This document shows, piece by piece, positions 25,604-34,852 of a DNA stretch of 64,000 bases. Numbering within the stretch: position 1 is the stretch's first letter; each line of letters starts with the position of its first letter. The notes under the pieces were generated by a model. That model ran no database searches. It was not told the origin of the DNA and was given only the letters and a program-made list of their open reading frames with translations. This stretch comes from Verrucomicrobiia bacterium (GTDB taxonomy: Bacteria; Verrucomicrobiota; Verrucomicrobiia; Verrucomicrobiales; Akkermansiaceae), in the NCBI GenBank assembly GCA_947462875.1, contig CANHQJ010000004.1, positions 1 to 64,000 of the forward strand, in the 5' to 3' direction. A program made the translations under genes and the position numbers.

Positions 25604-26473
25604 ATGTCATCTGCCAATTCAATAGCGCGTTTCATGATCGGAATCGGTATAGGTTTTGCTGTCTGCATCGGCTTGCAATCCCTGGCGTATTTCGGTTTCA
25701 ATTGGAAAACCGGCAAGGGAGAGTCCAATTACTTCAGCACCCTGGGCCGGTTTCAAGTGGCGGCGCACCCGGCCGCACGAGTCGCTTTGGCTGGCTCATC
25801 CATTTCAGGCAGAATTCCGGGTAGGGAGGCGGGATTTCATGATATCGCAAATCTGGGAGCAGATGGTGGAGCGGCCATCGATGCCATCACCTTGATCACT
25901 CGCGGAAAAATTGAAACGCCCGAGTGGTTGATCATCGAAGCCAACACGATGCATGGTGGTGTGACCGAGGGCGAATCCACATTGGTAAAAGCCGCCCAGG
26001 GGGCATGGTTTTCCGTCGGGGGCAAACTTCCGCTATTAGGGCACACAGCCCGTCCCAGCGCCATGCTGTATGCCGCGCTGTTGCGCAGACCCGTCGCTTT
26101 GACCGGAGAGGATTTTCCTGTGACTCCGGATCGAGTCGGAATCCCCCAGAACAAAAATGCTTTCCGATTTACCGATGACGAAAAGAAGCGGTTGCGACAA
26201 TACGAGAGGGAGCTCGGAGTGTTGCAAGGCAAAGGCTGCAAATTGATCATCGCGACATTTCCGGCTGGTGACATGACAGAGAGAGAGGATTGGCTGATGA
26301 GGAAATCGATTGCCGAGTTGGTCCACCGGTATCCAATGACTTATCTGGACCTGAAGCAACAAATCCCTCGTGACCGTCTCCTTTTCACTGATTCGGTCCA
26401 TCTGGCGCCGAAATCAGCCACCGATGTTCTCGCAACTATAAAAGCGGCGATACGGCGTATTGAGTCAAAGTAG
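25604..26473 (+). CDS. AlgJ/SGNH-like periplasmic acetyltransferase partner
   Basis: A 289-residue protein with an N-terminal membrane anchor (MIGIGIGFAVCIGLQSLAYF) and an SGNH-type fold. The nucleophile is probably Ser65 or Ser66 in LAGSSISGRI, the glycine block is NLGADGG, and the Asp-x-x-His dyad is Asp263/His266 in TDSVHLAPKS. It directly follows the MBOAT gene and so is predicted to take acyl groups from it and modify the polymer in the periplasm (AlgJ/AlgX or PatB logic). Exact substrate unknown. Confidence 0.75.
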   Translation: MSSANSIARFMIGIGIGFAVCIGLQSLAYFGFNWKTGKGESNYFSTLGRFQVAAHPAARVALAGSSISGRIPGREAGFHDIANLGADGGAAIDAITLITRGKIETPEWLIIEANTMHGGVTEGESTLVKAAQGAWFSVGGKLPLLGHTARPSAMLYAALLRRPVALTGEDFPVTPDRVGIPQNKNAFRFTDDEKKRLRQYERELGVLQGKGCKLIIATFPAGDMTEREDWLMRKSIAELVHRYPMTYLDLKQQIPRDRLLFTDSVHLAPKSATDVLATIKAAIRRIESK

Positions 26474-26483
26474 TTTAAATCTT

Positions 26484-27215
26484 ATGAAATACCCCCTCAC
26501 TAAAATCTGGAATAAAGTAAAAAATCTGCGCGTCATGGACAGACGCCATATTTATAAATACTGGGAAAAAGACCATTTGAGGCGTCTGCTTCACCATTAC
26601 GAGATTGATTGTGTATTCGATGTCGGTGCGAATAACGGACAGTACGCCACCATGCTTCGTAAGGAGGCGCGATATACCGGTCTCATTCTCTCGTTCGAAC
26701 CCAATCCGATCGCAGCTGAGAAAGCGAAACGGCTCGCCGCAAACGATCCTCTGTGGAATGTGGAGCAAATCGCCTTGTCAGCATCGGACGGCATGCAAAC
26801 CTTTCATGTGATGGCGGATTCCCAGTTCAGCTCGCTCAGCTCTCCGCGTCATGATGAGTGCGACATGTTCAGAGAATGGAACAAGGTCAATCGAATCATC
26901 GAAGTGAAAACGGAAACGATCAGCACGGCACTTTATCGGCTGCAGAAGCAGTACGGTTTCAAAAGACCGTTTCTTAAGATGGACACGCAAGGCTATGACG
27001 TGGAGATTGTCATGCATGCGGGTCCGGCCCTTGGAGAATTCCTTGGACTTCAAAGCGAATTAGCAGTCAAAAAACTCTACTCGGATTCCGTCGACTTTAA
27101 AGAAGCCATAAGAATTTATGAGTCACATGGATTTGAATTGAGTGCTTTCGTGCCCAACAATGGTGGTCATTTCCCCCATCTGGTTGAGATCGATTGCATC
27201 ATGATCCGCAAATAA
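26484..27215 (+). CDS. FkbM-family methyltransferase
   Basis: SAM-dependent methyltransferase of 243 residues. CVFDVGANNGQYATMLR is the SAM-binding motif I of the FkbM family, SFEPNP follows as motif II, and FLKMDTQGYDVEIVMHAG matches the family acidic block. FkbM proteins commonly O-methylate sugars in polysaccharide loci. I start at ATG 26484; a TTG at 26460, overlapping the previous gene, is an alternative. The methylated residue is unknown. Confidence 0.85.
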   Translation: MKYPLTKIWNKVKNLRVMDRRHIYKYWEKDHLRRLLHHYEIDCVFDVGANNGQYATMLRKEARYTGLILSFEPNPIAAEKAKRLAANDPLWNVEQIALSASDGMQTFHVMADSQFSSLSSPRHDECDMFREWNKVNRIIEVKTETISTALYRLQKQYGFKRPFLKMDTQGYDVEIVMHAGPALGEFLGLQSELAVKKLYSDSVDFKEAIRIYESHGFELSAFVPNNGGHFPHLVEIDCIMIRK

Positions 27216-27271
27216 GAATTGAATCAATCGTCCTCAGCTACCTAAACCACTTTCAACCCATCATAAGAATC

Positions 27272-28363
27272 ATGCTCAAAGTCCTGTTGCCGATCAATAT
27301 AGACCGATGGCGAAGTCCGATCGCAACATTGTTACGAGCTTGCGCAGAATTCAATCCTGAGATCGAGTTTGTCTCATACTCCAGTCCGGAGACTGATGAA
27401 GATGTGGCGCATGGCAATCAGTTCTGGCAACTGCCCAATGTCACCAAGGGGGATAGATATTCCATTTTCAGAGAGAAATTTGATATTGTACACATTGCTT
27501 CACATACTCCCAAGAATCTCACTGCGGGAACGTTCGCAAAAATCAGAAGCAGAGGAGACACCCGGTTTTTATACACCATCAATCTTGAGTTGCCACATGG
27601 TGATCGCGAGCGCTTGATTTACAAGTGGTTCAATTGCGTGGTGGATGATTACGTATCGGTGAGCCGGGCCGCATCCACTCTCGTTCGTTTGGATGCGCCG
27701 GGGAGCTACCATGGAGTGATTCCGAACGGGTATGATCCGGATTTTTTCGATTGTAAGTTGGATTTGCGATCCGAACTGCCCGAAGTTGTATCAAAACTGA
27801 CTGACAGGCCTTACGTGCTGAATATGGCAGCGTTGGAATATCGCAAACATCCGGAATGGATTATCAAGTTGGCGAGAAGTAATCCGGATTTGACCTTTGT
27901 GATGGTTGGCTGGGTCATACCCGGAGTAGGTGAGCCGTTCTTGCATGAGATTGAGAATTGCAAACTGCCGAATCTGATCTGGCTTGGTCATCTGGAGCGT
28001 AAGACGATTCGCGCACTTTTGCGTTACGCATCGGCATTTGCCTTTCCCTCGGAGCGGGAGGGCTTGCCATTGTCCGTGATCGAGGCGATGGGCATGGGTG
28101 TTCCCGTCGTTGCTCAACCGAAGTCGTCCTTGCCGGAGCTGATCACATCGGATAGCTGCGGACGATTGATCGACATTGATCATCCTGATGCGCTGCAGCA
28201 GTGGAGTGACGCGCTTCGACATTACGTGTTCATGAATCCATCGGAGCGCGAACAATTCAAGAATGTATTGTCGGAACATGCCCGCGCGCGTTATTCTTGG
28301 GAATCTATAGGACTATCCTATTCCAAGCTGTATCAAAAAATTCTAACAAAAAATCACGACTGA
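27272..28363 (+). CDS. GT4-family glycosyltransferase
   Basis: GT-B group 1 transferase of 363 residues. The acceptor-domain N-terminus is MLKVLLPINIDRWRSPIATLL. SVSRAAS and VIPNGYDP form the inter-domain region, and the EX7E signature is SEREGLPLSVIEAMGMGVPVVAQP. I start at ATG 27272; the frame is open to 27194 but that would overlap the FkbM gene. The gene lies in the plus-strand polysaccharide series. Substrate unknown. Confidence 0.87.
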   Translation: MLKVLLPINIDRWRSPIATLLRACAEFNPEIEFVSYSSPETDEDVAHGNQFWQLPNVTKGDRYSIFREKFDIVHIASHTPKNLTAGTFAKIRSRGDTRFLYTINLELPHGDRERLIYKWFNCVVDDYVSVSRAASTLVRLDAPGSYHGVIPNGYDPDFFDCKLDLRSELPEVVSKLTDRPYVLNMAALEYRKHPEWIIKLARSNPDLTFVMVGWVIPGVGEPFLHEIENCKLPNLIWLGHLERKTIRALLRYASAFAFPSEREGLPLSVIEAMGMGVPVVAQPKSSLPELITSDSCGRLIDIDHPDALQQWSDALRHYVFMNPSEREQFKNVLSEHARARYSWESIGLSYSKLYQKILTKNHD

Positions 28364-28412
28364 ATGCCGTAAGGTTGTTCGTGCCGTCATCCAAGTATCC
28401 CGCCCAAATCTC

Positions 28413-29582
28413 ATGATCAAGGCAACAATGGTCTCGAACATGCTGGCCCCGTACCGGGTCAGCTTCTATAACGCACTGGCGCGGAAGGCGGGATTCCATG
28501 TGGTTTTGGATACCATTTCCGAATTCAATCGCAGTTGGAATCTGAAAGGCGACGACAGGATTTTTCCTGTCATCGTGCAGAACTGCCGGTCCTTTGTCTA
28601 TCGAAGGACGAGAAATGATGTGGGGTATGAGGAAAAGCGGCAATTTCACTTCTCCGAACAAACATACGGCAAATTGCGGGAGTTGCGGCCGGATGTGGTG
28701 GTAACCATCGAATACGGCTTCAAGACCCTCTGGTCGCTGCTCTATGGGACATTGCACGATGTGCCGGTCATCCTTGCCTCGGAGGGAACGATGCACACCG
28801 AAGGCCATGTGGGGTGGTTCAAAAGGCTGGTGCGAAAAATCATTGTCTCCCAGTGTACGCGCTTTTGGTCGAATGGTCCCGATTCCACGGAGCTGCTTTT
28901 GTCGTACGGGGTCGCTCGTTCTGCTGTGGACGAGGGCATGACGGGGATTGACACCACCGACTGGCGCCATGCTGTGGAAGATAATATGCGGTCCCGTGAC
29001 CGCATCCGAGAGCAATGGGGAATGAAGGGAAGGGTGCTGTTGTTTTCCGGATCACTCAGCCCTCGCAAGGGGGTGATCCTGCTGGCGGAAGCGGTGGAGC
29101 AGTGGTTTCGTGAGGGTGCCAAGGAAGAATTCACACTGTTGTTGCTCGGGGATGGAGAGCATCGGGCATGGCTGGATTCCTGGGCTCAAAGAAATCCGGG
29201 GATACGATTGATCATGCCGGGTTTTGTCCAACCGCAGGATCTGCCGCCCTTTTTTGCCGCTGCCGACTGGGCGGTATTGCCCACGGTGGATGACAACTGG
29301 CCACTGGCAACATTAGAAACATTGGTGGCCGGGCTGCCGCAACTTTTTTCCCGCTACAATGGGGCGACCAGTGACTTGTGCACTGCCGATACGGGGGTGG
29401 CCTTTGATCCCCTCGATCGCGAGGACTTTGTCAAGGCCCTGCGTCGCATGGCTGCGGTTCCGGATGGGCGTATTCCTGAGGCGATCGTGCAACAATTCTC
29501 TTCCTATTACAGCGCCGAATCCCAGGCCCGGCGGGCGATGGAATCCTTCCGGAAGGCGATTGTTTCTAACGAGAGTGAATGA
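28413..29582 (+). CDS. GT4-family glycosyltransferase
   Basis: GT-B group 1 transferase of 389 residues. MVSNMLAPYRVSFYNALARKAG is an N-terminal motif typical of this subfamily. VLLFSGSLSPRKGVILLAEAV opens the donor domain, and PTVDDNWPLATLETLVAGLPQLFS contains the donor-binding glutamate. The initiating phosphoglycosyltransferase gene follows within 50 bases. Substrate unknown. Confidence 0.87.
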   Translation: MIKATMVSNMLAPYRVSFYNALARKAGFHVVLDTISEFNRSWNLKGDDRIFPVIVQNCRSFVYRRTRNDVGYEEKRQFHFSEQTYGKLRELRPDVVVTIEYGFKTLWSLLYGTLHDVPVILASEGTMHTEGHVGWFKRLVRKIIVSQCTRFWSNGPDSTELLLSYGVARSAVDEGMTGIDTTDWRHAVEDNMRSRDRIREQWGMKGRVLLFSGSLSPRKGVILLAEAVEQWFREGAKEEFTLLLLGDGEHRAWLDSWAQRNPGIRLIMPGFVQPQDLPPFFAAADWAVLPTVDDNWPLATLETLVAGLPQLFSRYNGATSDLCTADTGVAFDPLDREDFVKALRRMAAVPDGRIPEAIVQQFSSYYSAESQARRAMESFRKAIVSNESE

Positions 29583-29630
29583 TCGTTGCAATTTTCACAA
29601 ATCATTGGCAATCAATGGCTACGCGAAATC

Positions 29631-31061
29631 ATGTCGAACTTCAAAAAACAGGCGATCAAGGTTCAGGGCTTGCAAATCATTGACGCCTTTCTGGTGTGGT
29701 GCGGCTTCGCCCTGGCGTATGTGGTGCGCGATCCGGTGATGCTGGGGGTGAATGCCGTGCTGAAGCTTTTGGGTTTCCCGCTGGTGCTCGATGCCTTGGG
29801 CACGATGGGTGACATTTCCGCCCTGTTGGTGGTGATCGTGCCCTTCACTCCGTTGGTGCTTGAATTGACCGGCTTTTATCGCGATCCGTTACATACCTCG
29901 GTGGTCCGTTCCGTGGCGCGGGTGCTGACGGCGGTCGCCCTGATGGTCTGCGCGGTTGGGTTGTTGTCCTTGTTTTTCAAGATCAACGCTTCGAGCCGAT
30001 CCATCCTGATCATCGCCGCCGGGCTCATTGCCCTGTTGTTGCTTTGCCGCTTTGTCCTGATGCGCAGTTATTGGCGCGGTAAAAGCAAGCGCGAGAAAAT
30101 CAAGGAGTCGATCGTGTTGGCGGGGGAGCCGATGGAGGTGGAGCGCTTGTTTGCCAGCATGCAGCAGGACGAAACCATGCGCTGGAGAGTGGTGGGGCGC
30201 TATGATCTGGCGAGCGAAAAATGGGAGGATTTCCAGCGGTTGCTCCACGATGAGGCGGTGGAGAGGGTGATATTTGCGGCGAAGCATTCGGAGTTCGACA
30301 AAATCGCGACTGCTGTGGAAATGTGCGAGGTGCGCGGGATCGAGGCATGGATCTCGGCGAACTTCATGCAGACGCAGGTGGCCCGTCCTTCCTTTGATTC
30401 GATCCAGGGAAATCCGATGCTGGTGCTGCGCTCGACCCCTGATCTTTCGTGGGAATTGCTATGCAAAGGCCTGATGGATCGTGTGGGGGCAGCTTTGGCG
30501 ATTCTGATTTCCCTGCCGTTTTGGTTTGTGGTGGCTTTGGTCATCAAGATCCAAAGCCCCGGTCCGGTATTCTATCGGCAAGAGCGGGCGGGCCGCTACG
30601 GCAAGCCGTTTTGGATGTGGAAATTCCGAACGATGATCGTGGATGCCGATAAAAAGCTGGAAGAGCTGAAACAGCAGGCGGGCAATCAGATGAGCGGGCC
30701 GGTGTTCAAACTGGAGAACGACCCTCGCATTTTTCCTTTCGGTCATTTTTTACGGAAGTTTTCCATTGATGAATTCCCGCAGTTCATGAATGTGCTGATG
30801 GGTGAGATGAGCCTGGTGGGACCGCGTCCGATGGCCATGTATGAACTGCCGAACATCGAGAGGTCTGAGCACAGGCGGAAACTCAGTGTGAAGCCCGGCT
30901 TGACTTGCATCTGGCAGGTGAGCGGGCGCAATCAGATCACGAGCTTCGAGGAATGGGTCGATCTTGATTTGAAATACATCGACAACTGGTCGCTTTGGCT
31001 TGACATAAAATTGTTAGTGCAGACTATACCCGCGGTGCTTTTTGCCAGAGGCGCCAAATAA
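29631..31061 (+). CDS. Polyprenyl glycosylphosphotransferase (WcaJ/WbaP type)
   Basis: Initiates repeat-unit synthesis by moving a hexose-1-phosphate onto undecaprenyl phosphate at the inner membrane. The N-terminal half has four hydrophobic segments and a CoA-binding-like domain. The C-terminal 190 residues form the bacterial sugar transferase catalytic domain (PF02397), with a re-entrant helix, PGPVFYRQERAGRYGKPFWM, KFRTM and DEFPQFMNVLMGEMSLVGPRP. The length of 476 residues is normal. I start at ATG 29631 (MSNFKKQAIKVQ); a TTG at 29586 is in frame. Glucose-1-P or galactose-1-P are the usual substrates; this cannot be decided here. Confidence 0.92.
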   Translation: MSNFKKQAIKVQGLQIIDAFLVWCGFALAYVVRDPVMLGVNAVLKLLGFPLVLDALGTMGDISALLVVIVPFTPLVLELTGFYRDPLHTSVVRSVARVLTAVALMVCAVGLLSLFFKINASSRSILIIAAGLIALLLLCRFVLMRSYWRGKSKREKIKESIVLAGEPMEVERLFASMQQDETMRWRVVGRYDLASEKWEDFQRLLHDEAVERVIFAAKHSEFDKIATAVEMCEVRGIEAWISANFMQTQVARPSFDSIQGNPMLVLRSTPDLSWELLCKGLMDRVGAALAILISLPFWFVVALVIKIQSPGPVFYRQERAGRYGKPFWMWKFRTMIVDADKKLEELKQQAGNQMSGPVFKLENDPRIFPFGHFLRKFSIDEFPQFMNVLMGEMSLVGPRPMAMYELPNIERSEHRRKLSVKPGLTCIWQVSGRNQITSFEEWVDLDLKYIDNWSLWLDIKLLVQTIPAVLFARGAK

Positions 31062-31064
31062 GGT

Positions 31065-31325
31065 ATGATGAAAAAATGCGTTCGTAAGATCGGGATGTGC
31101 CTCATTCGGGTGATCGGCAGCGACATCCGTGATGCCGCGGAAGGCTCTCTTCTTGGTCGCGCATTGCTGCTCAGTTGGCGTGGTCGTGTCTATTTGATCG
31201 GCTATGAAGGGCCGCCCTTGCGTCCGGTCTGTGTGCCACAGTCAGAGATCAAGTACTGGCGCATCACCCTGGGTTTTCAGAAGGCGAGCGTCCCGGATTA
31301 TGGGAGAGTGGCGAGTGAGCAGTGA
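31065..31325 (+). CDS. Small conserved-context protein, unknown function
   Basis: An 86-residue protein starting 3 bases after the phosphoglycosyltransferase stop. It has no recognised domain. MMKKCVRKIGMCLIRVIGSD is basic and amphipathic, and LLLSWRGRVYLIGYEGPP suggests a small beta-rich core. Its last five residues (VASEQ) and stop codon lie within a heptamer array (31307-31327), so its 3' end appears to be set by a repeat. It could be a small regulator of the neighbouring enzyme or a decaying gene; I cannot tell. Confidence 0.5.
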   Translation: MMKKCVRKIGMCLIRVIGSDIRDAAEGSLLGRALLLSWRGRVYLIGYEGPPLRPVCVPQSEIKYWRITLGFQKASVPDYGRVASEQ

Positions 31326-31327
31326 AA
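31307..31327. repeat. Short heptanucleotide array at a gene 3' end
   Basis: Three 7-bp units, AGTGGCG, AGTGAGC and AGTGAAA. The middle one is the reverse complement of a rotation of the ACTGCTC unit at position 1-142. The array contains the TGA stop of the preceding 86-codon gene. Confidence 0.6.
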
Positions 31328-31337
31328 AGCAGGTGGA

Positions 31338-32084
31338 ATGAGTCGGGTGGTTACGGTTCTTTTGACGCATCAGTCGCAGCAGGCGGTGGATGCGATGCGT
31401 GGCTACTGGCGCGAGCTGGATCCGGATCAGGATTTCATCATTGCCTACGGTGGTGTAGCGGCGGATTGGCAGGGAAGCGTGGATGACTTGGTGAGGATTG
31501 AAGACCCGCAGTTGCGCACACGCGATCATCCGCGTGAGCGGCAAAGTTATCACGGGGTTTTTCAGGCGGTGGCACCACGCGTGCGAGAACTGGGTGCGAC
31601 TCATGTGCATCTTGCGGAGTTTGATGAAATACCAGTGGTTTCAGATCTCAATGATCGATTGCTGTCACTGATGGCGAAAGAAGGTTGCGATGTGTTAGGT
31701 CACCGATTGTTCCGTGTGGACGATACCACGCAACCTCACTGCATGGATCATTTGCGCGATCCGGCGTTTTTAGCGTATTGGCAGAAGATTTCCCGGCGCA
31801 AGGAAAAAGGCGTGGTGCTCTCGATGTTAGGCTGCGGATCATTCTGGACCAGCGAGTGTTTTGATGCGGTGGCGTGCTTGCAACCGTCGATGCGCATGTA
31901 TCTGGAGCTGTTCTTGCCGACGGCGGCGCATCACCTCGGCTATCGTGTGAGGCCGATTGCGGATCAGGATGTGTTCATGGCGCCGGAAATCATCAAGTCG
32001 AAATCCGATTTGACGATGTTGAAAGAACAAGGAGCCTGGCGTGTGCATCCGGTGAAAGAGATGTGGCTGGGGAACGTGAAATAA
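31338..32084 (+). CDS. Putative GT-A-like glycosyltransferase
   Basis: A 248-residue soluble protein whose family I do not firmly recognise. The N-terminus (SRVVTVLLTHQSQQAVDAMRG) and the acidic stretch HVHLAEFDEIPVVSDLNDRLL look like a GT-A nucleotide-sugar fold with a diverged metal motif. DQDVFMAPEI near the C-terminus could be the acceptor-side acidic motif. Its position among polysaccharide genes supports a transferase role. It could instead be an unrelated enzyme. Confidence 0.5.
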   Translation: MSRVVTVLLTHQSQQAVDAMRGYWRELDPDQDFIIAYGGVAADWQGSVDDLVRIEDPQLRTRDHPRERQSYHGVFQAVAPRVRELGATHVHLAEFDEIPVVSDLNDRLLSLMAKEGCDVLGHRLFRVDDTTQPHCMDHLRDPAFLAYWQKISRRKEKGVVLSMLGCGSFWTSECFDAVACLQPSMRMYLELFLPTAAHHLGYRVRPIADQDVFMAPEIIKSKSDLTMLKEQGAWRVHPVKEMWLGNVK

Positions 32085-32197
32085 GAAAAGCTGAAAGACT
32101 GGTCAGCCTTCGCCGAGGCTATGGCTGACAAGAAACGAAAAGGCTGACAGACGAAAATGTTGGGCTTGGATTGGTGGATAAAACAGGGTAATTAGAG

Positions 32198-34087
32198 ATG
32201 ATGAATCGAATTTCGATGGTGTTGGTTTTCCTGGGAATGGCGACAGCAGGTGTGGTTGCCGTGGGTATGGAGCCATATCCCTGTGGAATTCCGTTGTTAC
32301 TGATGGCTGTTGCCGTGTTGTTAGGATCATGGCATCGTGATAATCAGTCTCGGCCACGTTATGTGTTGGCGTTGATTGGCATCACGGTGGGTTATTTGGC
32401 ATGGCGTATGGTGCAGTCGGCGATTGTCGATTTTGCCCGCAGTGACGCGCTGTTGCTGGTGGGGGTGACACTGGCGTTCTGGTGGGTGGCGTTTTGTCGG
32501 AAGGCGGCCGTTTTCACTTATTGGCTGATCGGATTGTGGGGCATCATGATCGCCAATGTGGTGGTGGCCTCTTTGCAGGCGTATCACGATGCGGATGTTT
32601 ATCAGCTTTTGGGGGAGAGATCGACAAAGGACTTTCCCAGTGGCTTGTATTTCCATTACAATCATTTTGCCAATTTCCTGTTAGGAGGCGGGTTGTTGTC
32701 CTTTGGCTACGGTATGGCCGGTAGGATGAGGAAACCGATGCGTGCGGCATCGTTGGCCATGTATGCGATGAGTGTCTATGGCGTTTATCTCTCGCATTCG
32801 CGCGGTGCGTGGCTGGGACTGGGCTGTGGCTCCGCGCTGGTGTTGGTGGGATGGCTGGCGAACTTGTGGAGGACGAAGACATCGTGGGCGGGAGTGGCCT
32901 TGGTGGCTGCCACGGTTTTGGCCCCGCTGTTGGTCACAGGTGCATGGCAAGTTGGCTCTCAAGCGGTTTCCAATCGCAACAACGGTGACAGCGGGCGATT
33001 GGAATTCGCGAGTATCGCTGTCGATCTGATCCAGGAAAAGCCCTTGTGGGGCGGGGGGAGTCGATCGTTTTTCTATGATTCGTATGCCAAGTGGAATGCG
33101 AAAGAGTTGTGGGTAGGAGGGGGCGACATCCAATATGCGCATAACGAGTACTTGCAGGCGGCGGTGGATTATGGACTGGTGGGATTGTTTCTTTTGCTTG
33201 GCGTTTTTGTGATCGTGATGTTCCGTGGCGTTGCTTTGCTAACGGTGAGCGATGCGGGATCGACGGGAAATGCGGGGATCGCACTCGGTGCGATGGCGGC
33301 CCTGTGTGCGATGGGAGTGCAAGCGTTTTTCAGTTTTGTGTATCATGTGCTTCCGGATGTGATGCTGATGGGGTGTTGCATCGGATGGCTGGTGAGAGAG
33401 CCATGGGCGTTGCAGTCGCCGGAAAAAAACGGGGAGAAGGTCCATTCGTTTGCCTGGAAACAGGGAGTGGTGGGAGGTATTGTGGCGCTGGTGGCGGTGT
33501 TTGTGGCGATGCGTGATGCGGCAGCGTGGCTGGCGATGTATCCGGGAATGGATTTTTCCCGTGTTACGGATTCCGTGAAGGCCGAGCGACATCGCAAAGC
33601 GCTGGCATTGCGCCCGGATTTTCGCATCATGAGTGATTTCGCCAAGATTCTCCTCGACATGAACCAGGATCCGGAGGGGGACGTAGAGGCGAAGAAAGCG
33701 CGGATGCAGGAAGCGGTGGCATGGCAAGAGACAGTGATCCGGCGGGCCCCTAACAGCTACCCGGATCTGGTGAATCTGGCGCTGATGTATGATGCCATGG
33801 GGCGCTTTGAGGAGGCGCAGCCATTGTATGAAAAAGTTTTACCGATACTGGACCCGCGGGAGATGTACTATGGCACGCGCTACTTTTACGCCAGACATTT
33901 GGCCGCACATGCGAATGCTGTCTGGCGGCAGCGGCAGCCGGAAAAAGCCTTGGTGCTTTTCATGAGAGCCAAAGAGCAGCTGGGCATGGCTACGGGTAGT
34001 TTTCGCTCTGCCGATCCAGCGGTGAAGCTGATGATTGAAAAGAGCATCGCGTTTCTGCAAGGCGCGAATATTCAACCGGAAGAGTAA
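32198..34087 (+). CDS. O-antigen ligase/polymerase with C-terminal TPR region
   Basis: A 629-residue membrane protein. Residues 1-435 contain about 11 hydrophobic segments with the Wzy_C signature around YGVYLSHSRGAWLGLGCG and a periplasmic loop, EKPLWGGGSRSFFYDSY with GDIQYAHNEYLQAAVDYGLVG, typical of WaaL/Wzy_C enzymes. Residues 470-629 form a TPR-like soluble tail (LALMYDAMGRFEEAQPLYEKVLP). Such tailed ligases are often linked to exosortase loci, and the exosortase genes follow on the opposite strand. With 19096-20631 it makes two candidate polymerase/ligases in one locus. Confidence 0.85.
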   Translation: MMNRISMVLVFLGMATAGVVAVGMEPYPCGIPLLLMAVAVLLGSWHRDNQSRPRYVLALIGITVGYLAWRMVQSAIVDFARSDALLLVGVTLAFWWVAFCRKAAVFTYWLIGLWGIMIANVVVASLQAYHDADVYQLLGERSTKDFPSGLYFHYNHFANFLLGGGLLSFGYGMAGRMRKPMRAASLAMYAMSVYGVYLSHSRGAWLGLGCGSALVLVGWLANLWRTKTSWAGVALVAATVLAPLLVTGAWQVGSQAVSNRNNGDSGRLEFASIAVDLIQEKPLWGGGSRSFFYDSYAKWNAKELWVGGGDIQYAHNEYLQAAVDYGLVGLFLLLGVFVIVMFRGVALLTVSDAGSTGNAGIALGAMAALCAMGVQAFFSFVYHVLPDVMLMGCCIGWLVREPWALQSPEKNGEKVHSFAWKQGVVGGIVALVAVFVAMRDAAAWLAMYPGMDFSRVTDSVKAERHRKALALRPDFRIMSDFAKILLDMNQDPEGDVEAKKARMQEAVAWQETVIRRAPNSYPDLVNLALMYDAMGRFEEAQPLYEKVLPILDPREMYYGTRYFYARHLAAHANAVWRQRQPEKALVLFMRAKEQLGMATGSFRSADPAVKLMIEKSIAFLQGANIQPEE

Positions 34088-34096
34088 GCCGTTTTT

Positions 34097-34852
34097 TTAT
34101 TTGGGGATTTCCTCCCAGTTCACAATCTGATCCGTCAGTTCTCCCAAGAGCTGGCGGATTTTTTTGTCCGCTTGTTGCTGCCGTTGCGCGGTTTCGGCAG
34201 GGTTTTTGCCGAGGTTGTAGGGCATGGACAGCATGACAAAAGACCATTGCTGGTCGGCACCGTAGAGCAGCCGATCTTTCATGTCGATCAACGTGCGGCT
34301 CCAGTGGTCGTGCGTGAGATGCTTGTGACCGACGAAGTAGTAGTAGCTGATGAAGCCGATGGGAAACGGATCATCGCCCTCGTTTTCCGGAGCGAGAGGA
34401 AAGATGCTGGTGAGACGCTGCACCTTCATGGAGCGGCCCGCGTGAGTGGTGAAAGTTTCCGGAAGGCTCAGCATGTTCAGGTGTCCCTGGGCGCGCAGGC
34501 AACGCTCGGGGCGGTGAATGGAGTTGTTGATATCGAAGCCGGAGATGACGATGGAGAGATTGATGTGTGAGTGAAACGGCTGGCCTGATGCACCCAGCAA
34601 CGGGGGAATGTCGTAGGCGGAGTAAACGCCTTTGATGAAATTTGTGTCTTTGTGGAGAGTATCCACTTCTTTTTTCGATGGGGGAACGGCCTGCGCCATC
34701 CAGTCTCCGATGTGAAGCGGCGGGATTTTATTCTCCATATCAATCGCCCGATGGGACAGGGAGGTCAGTGCGACCTCACCACGGCGCGGCAGCACGAAGA
34801 TCATGCCCAGTACCAGTGCGAGAACGAAAGGAGTGAGGTAAAAGCGTTTCAT
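34097..34852 (-). CDS. epsI: Exosortase-associated EpsI-family protein (DUF3485)
   Basis: A 251-residue secreted or membrane-anchored protein of the EpsI family (PF11984), the usual partner of exosortases. The N-terminal anchor is MKRFYLTPFVLALVLGMIFV. The family core includes IPPLHIGDW, SIHRPERCLRAQGH with its conserved Cys, and ISYYYFVGH. I start at ATG 34852, which overlaps the exosortase stop by 4 bases, indicating coupled translation. The frame is open upstream but lies inside the exosortase gene. Its biochemical role is not established; in many genomes it is fused to the exosortase. Confidence 0.9.
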   Translation of the reverse strand: MKRFYLTPFVLALVLGMIFVLPRRGEVALTSLSHRAIDMENKIPPLHIGDWMAQAVPPSKKEVDTLHKDTNFIKGVYSAYDIPPLLGASGQPFHSHINLSIVISGFDINNSIHRPERCLRAQGHLNMLSLPETFTTHAGRSMKVQRLTSIFPLAPENEGDDPFPIGFISYYYFVGHKHLTHDHWSRTLIDMKDRLLYGADQQWSFVMLSMPYNLGKNPAETAQRQQQADKKIRQLLGELTDQIVNWEEIPK

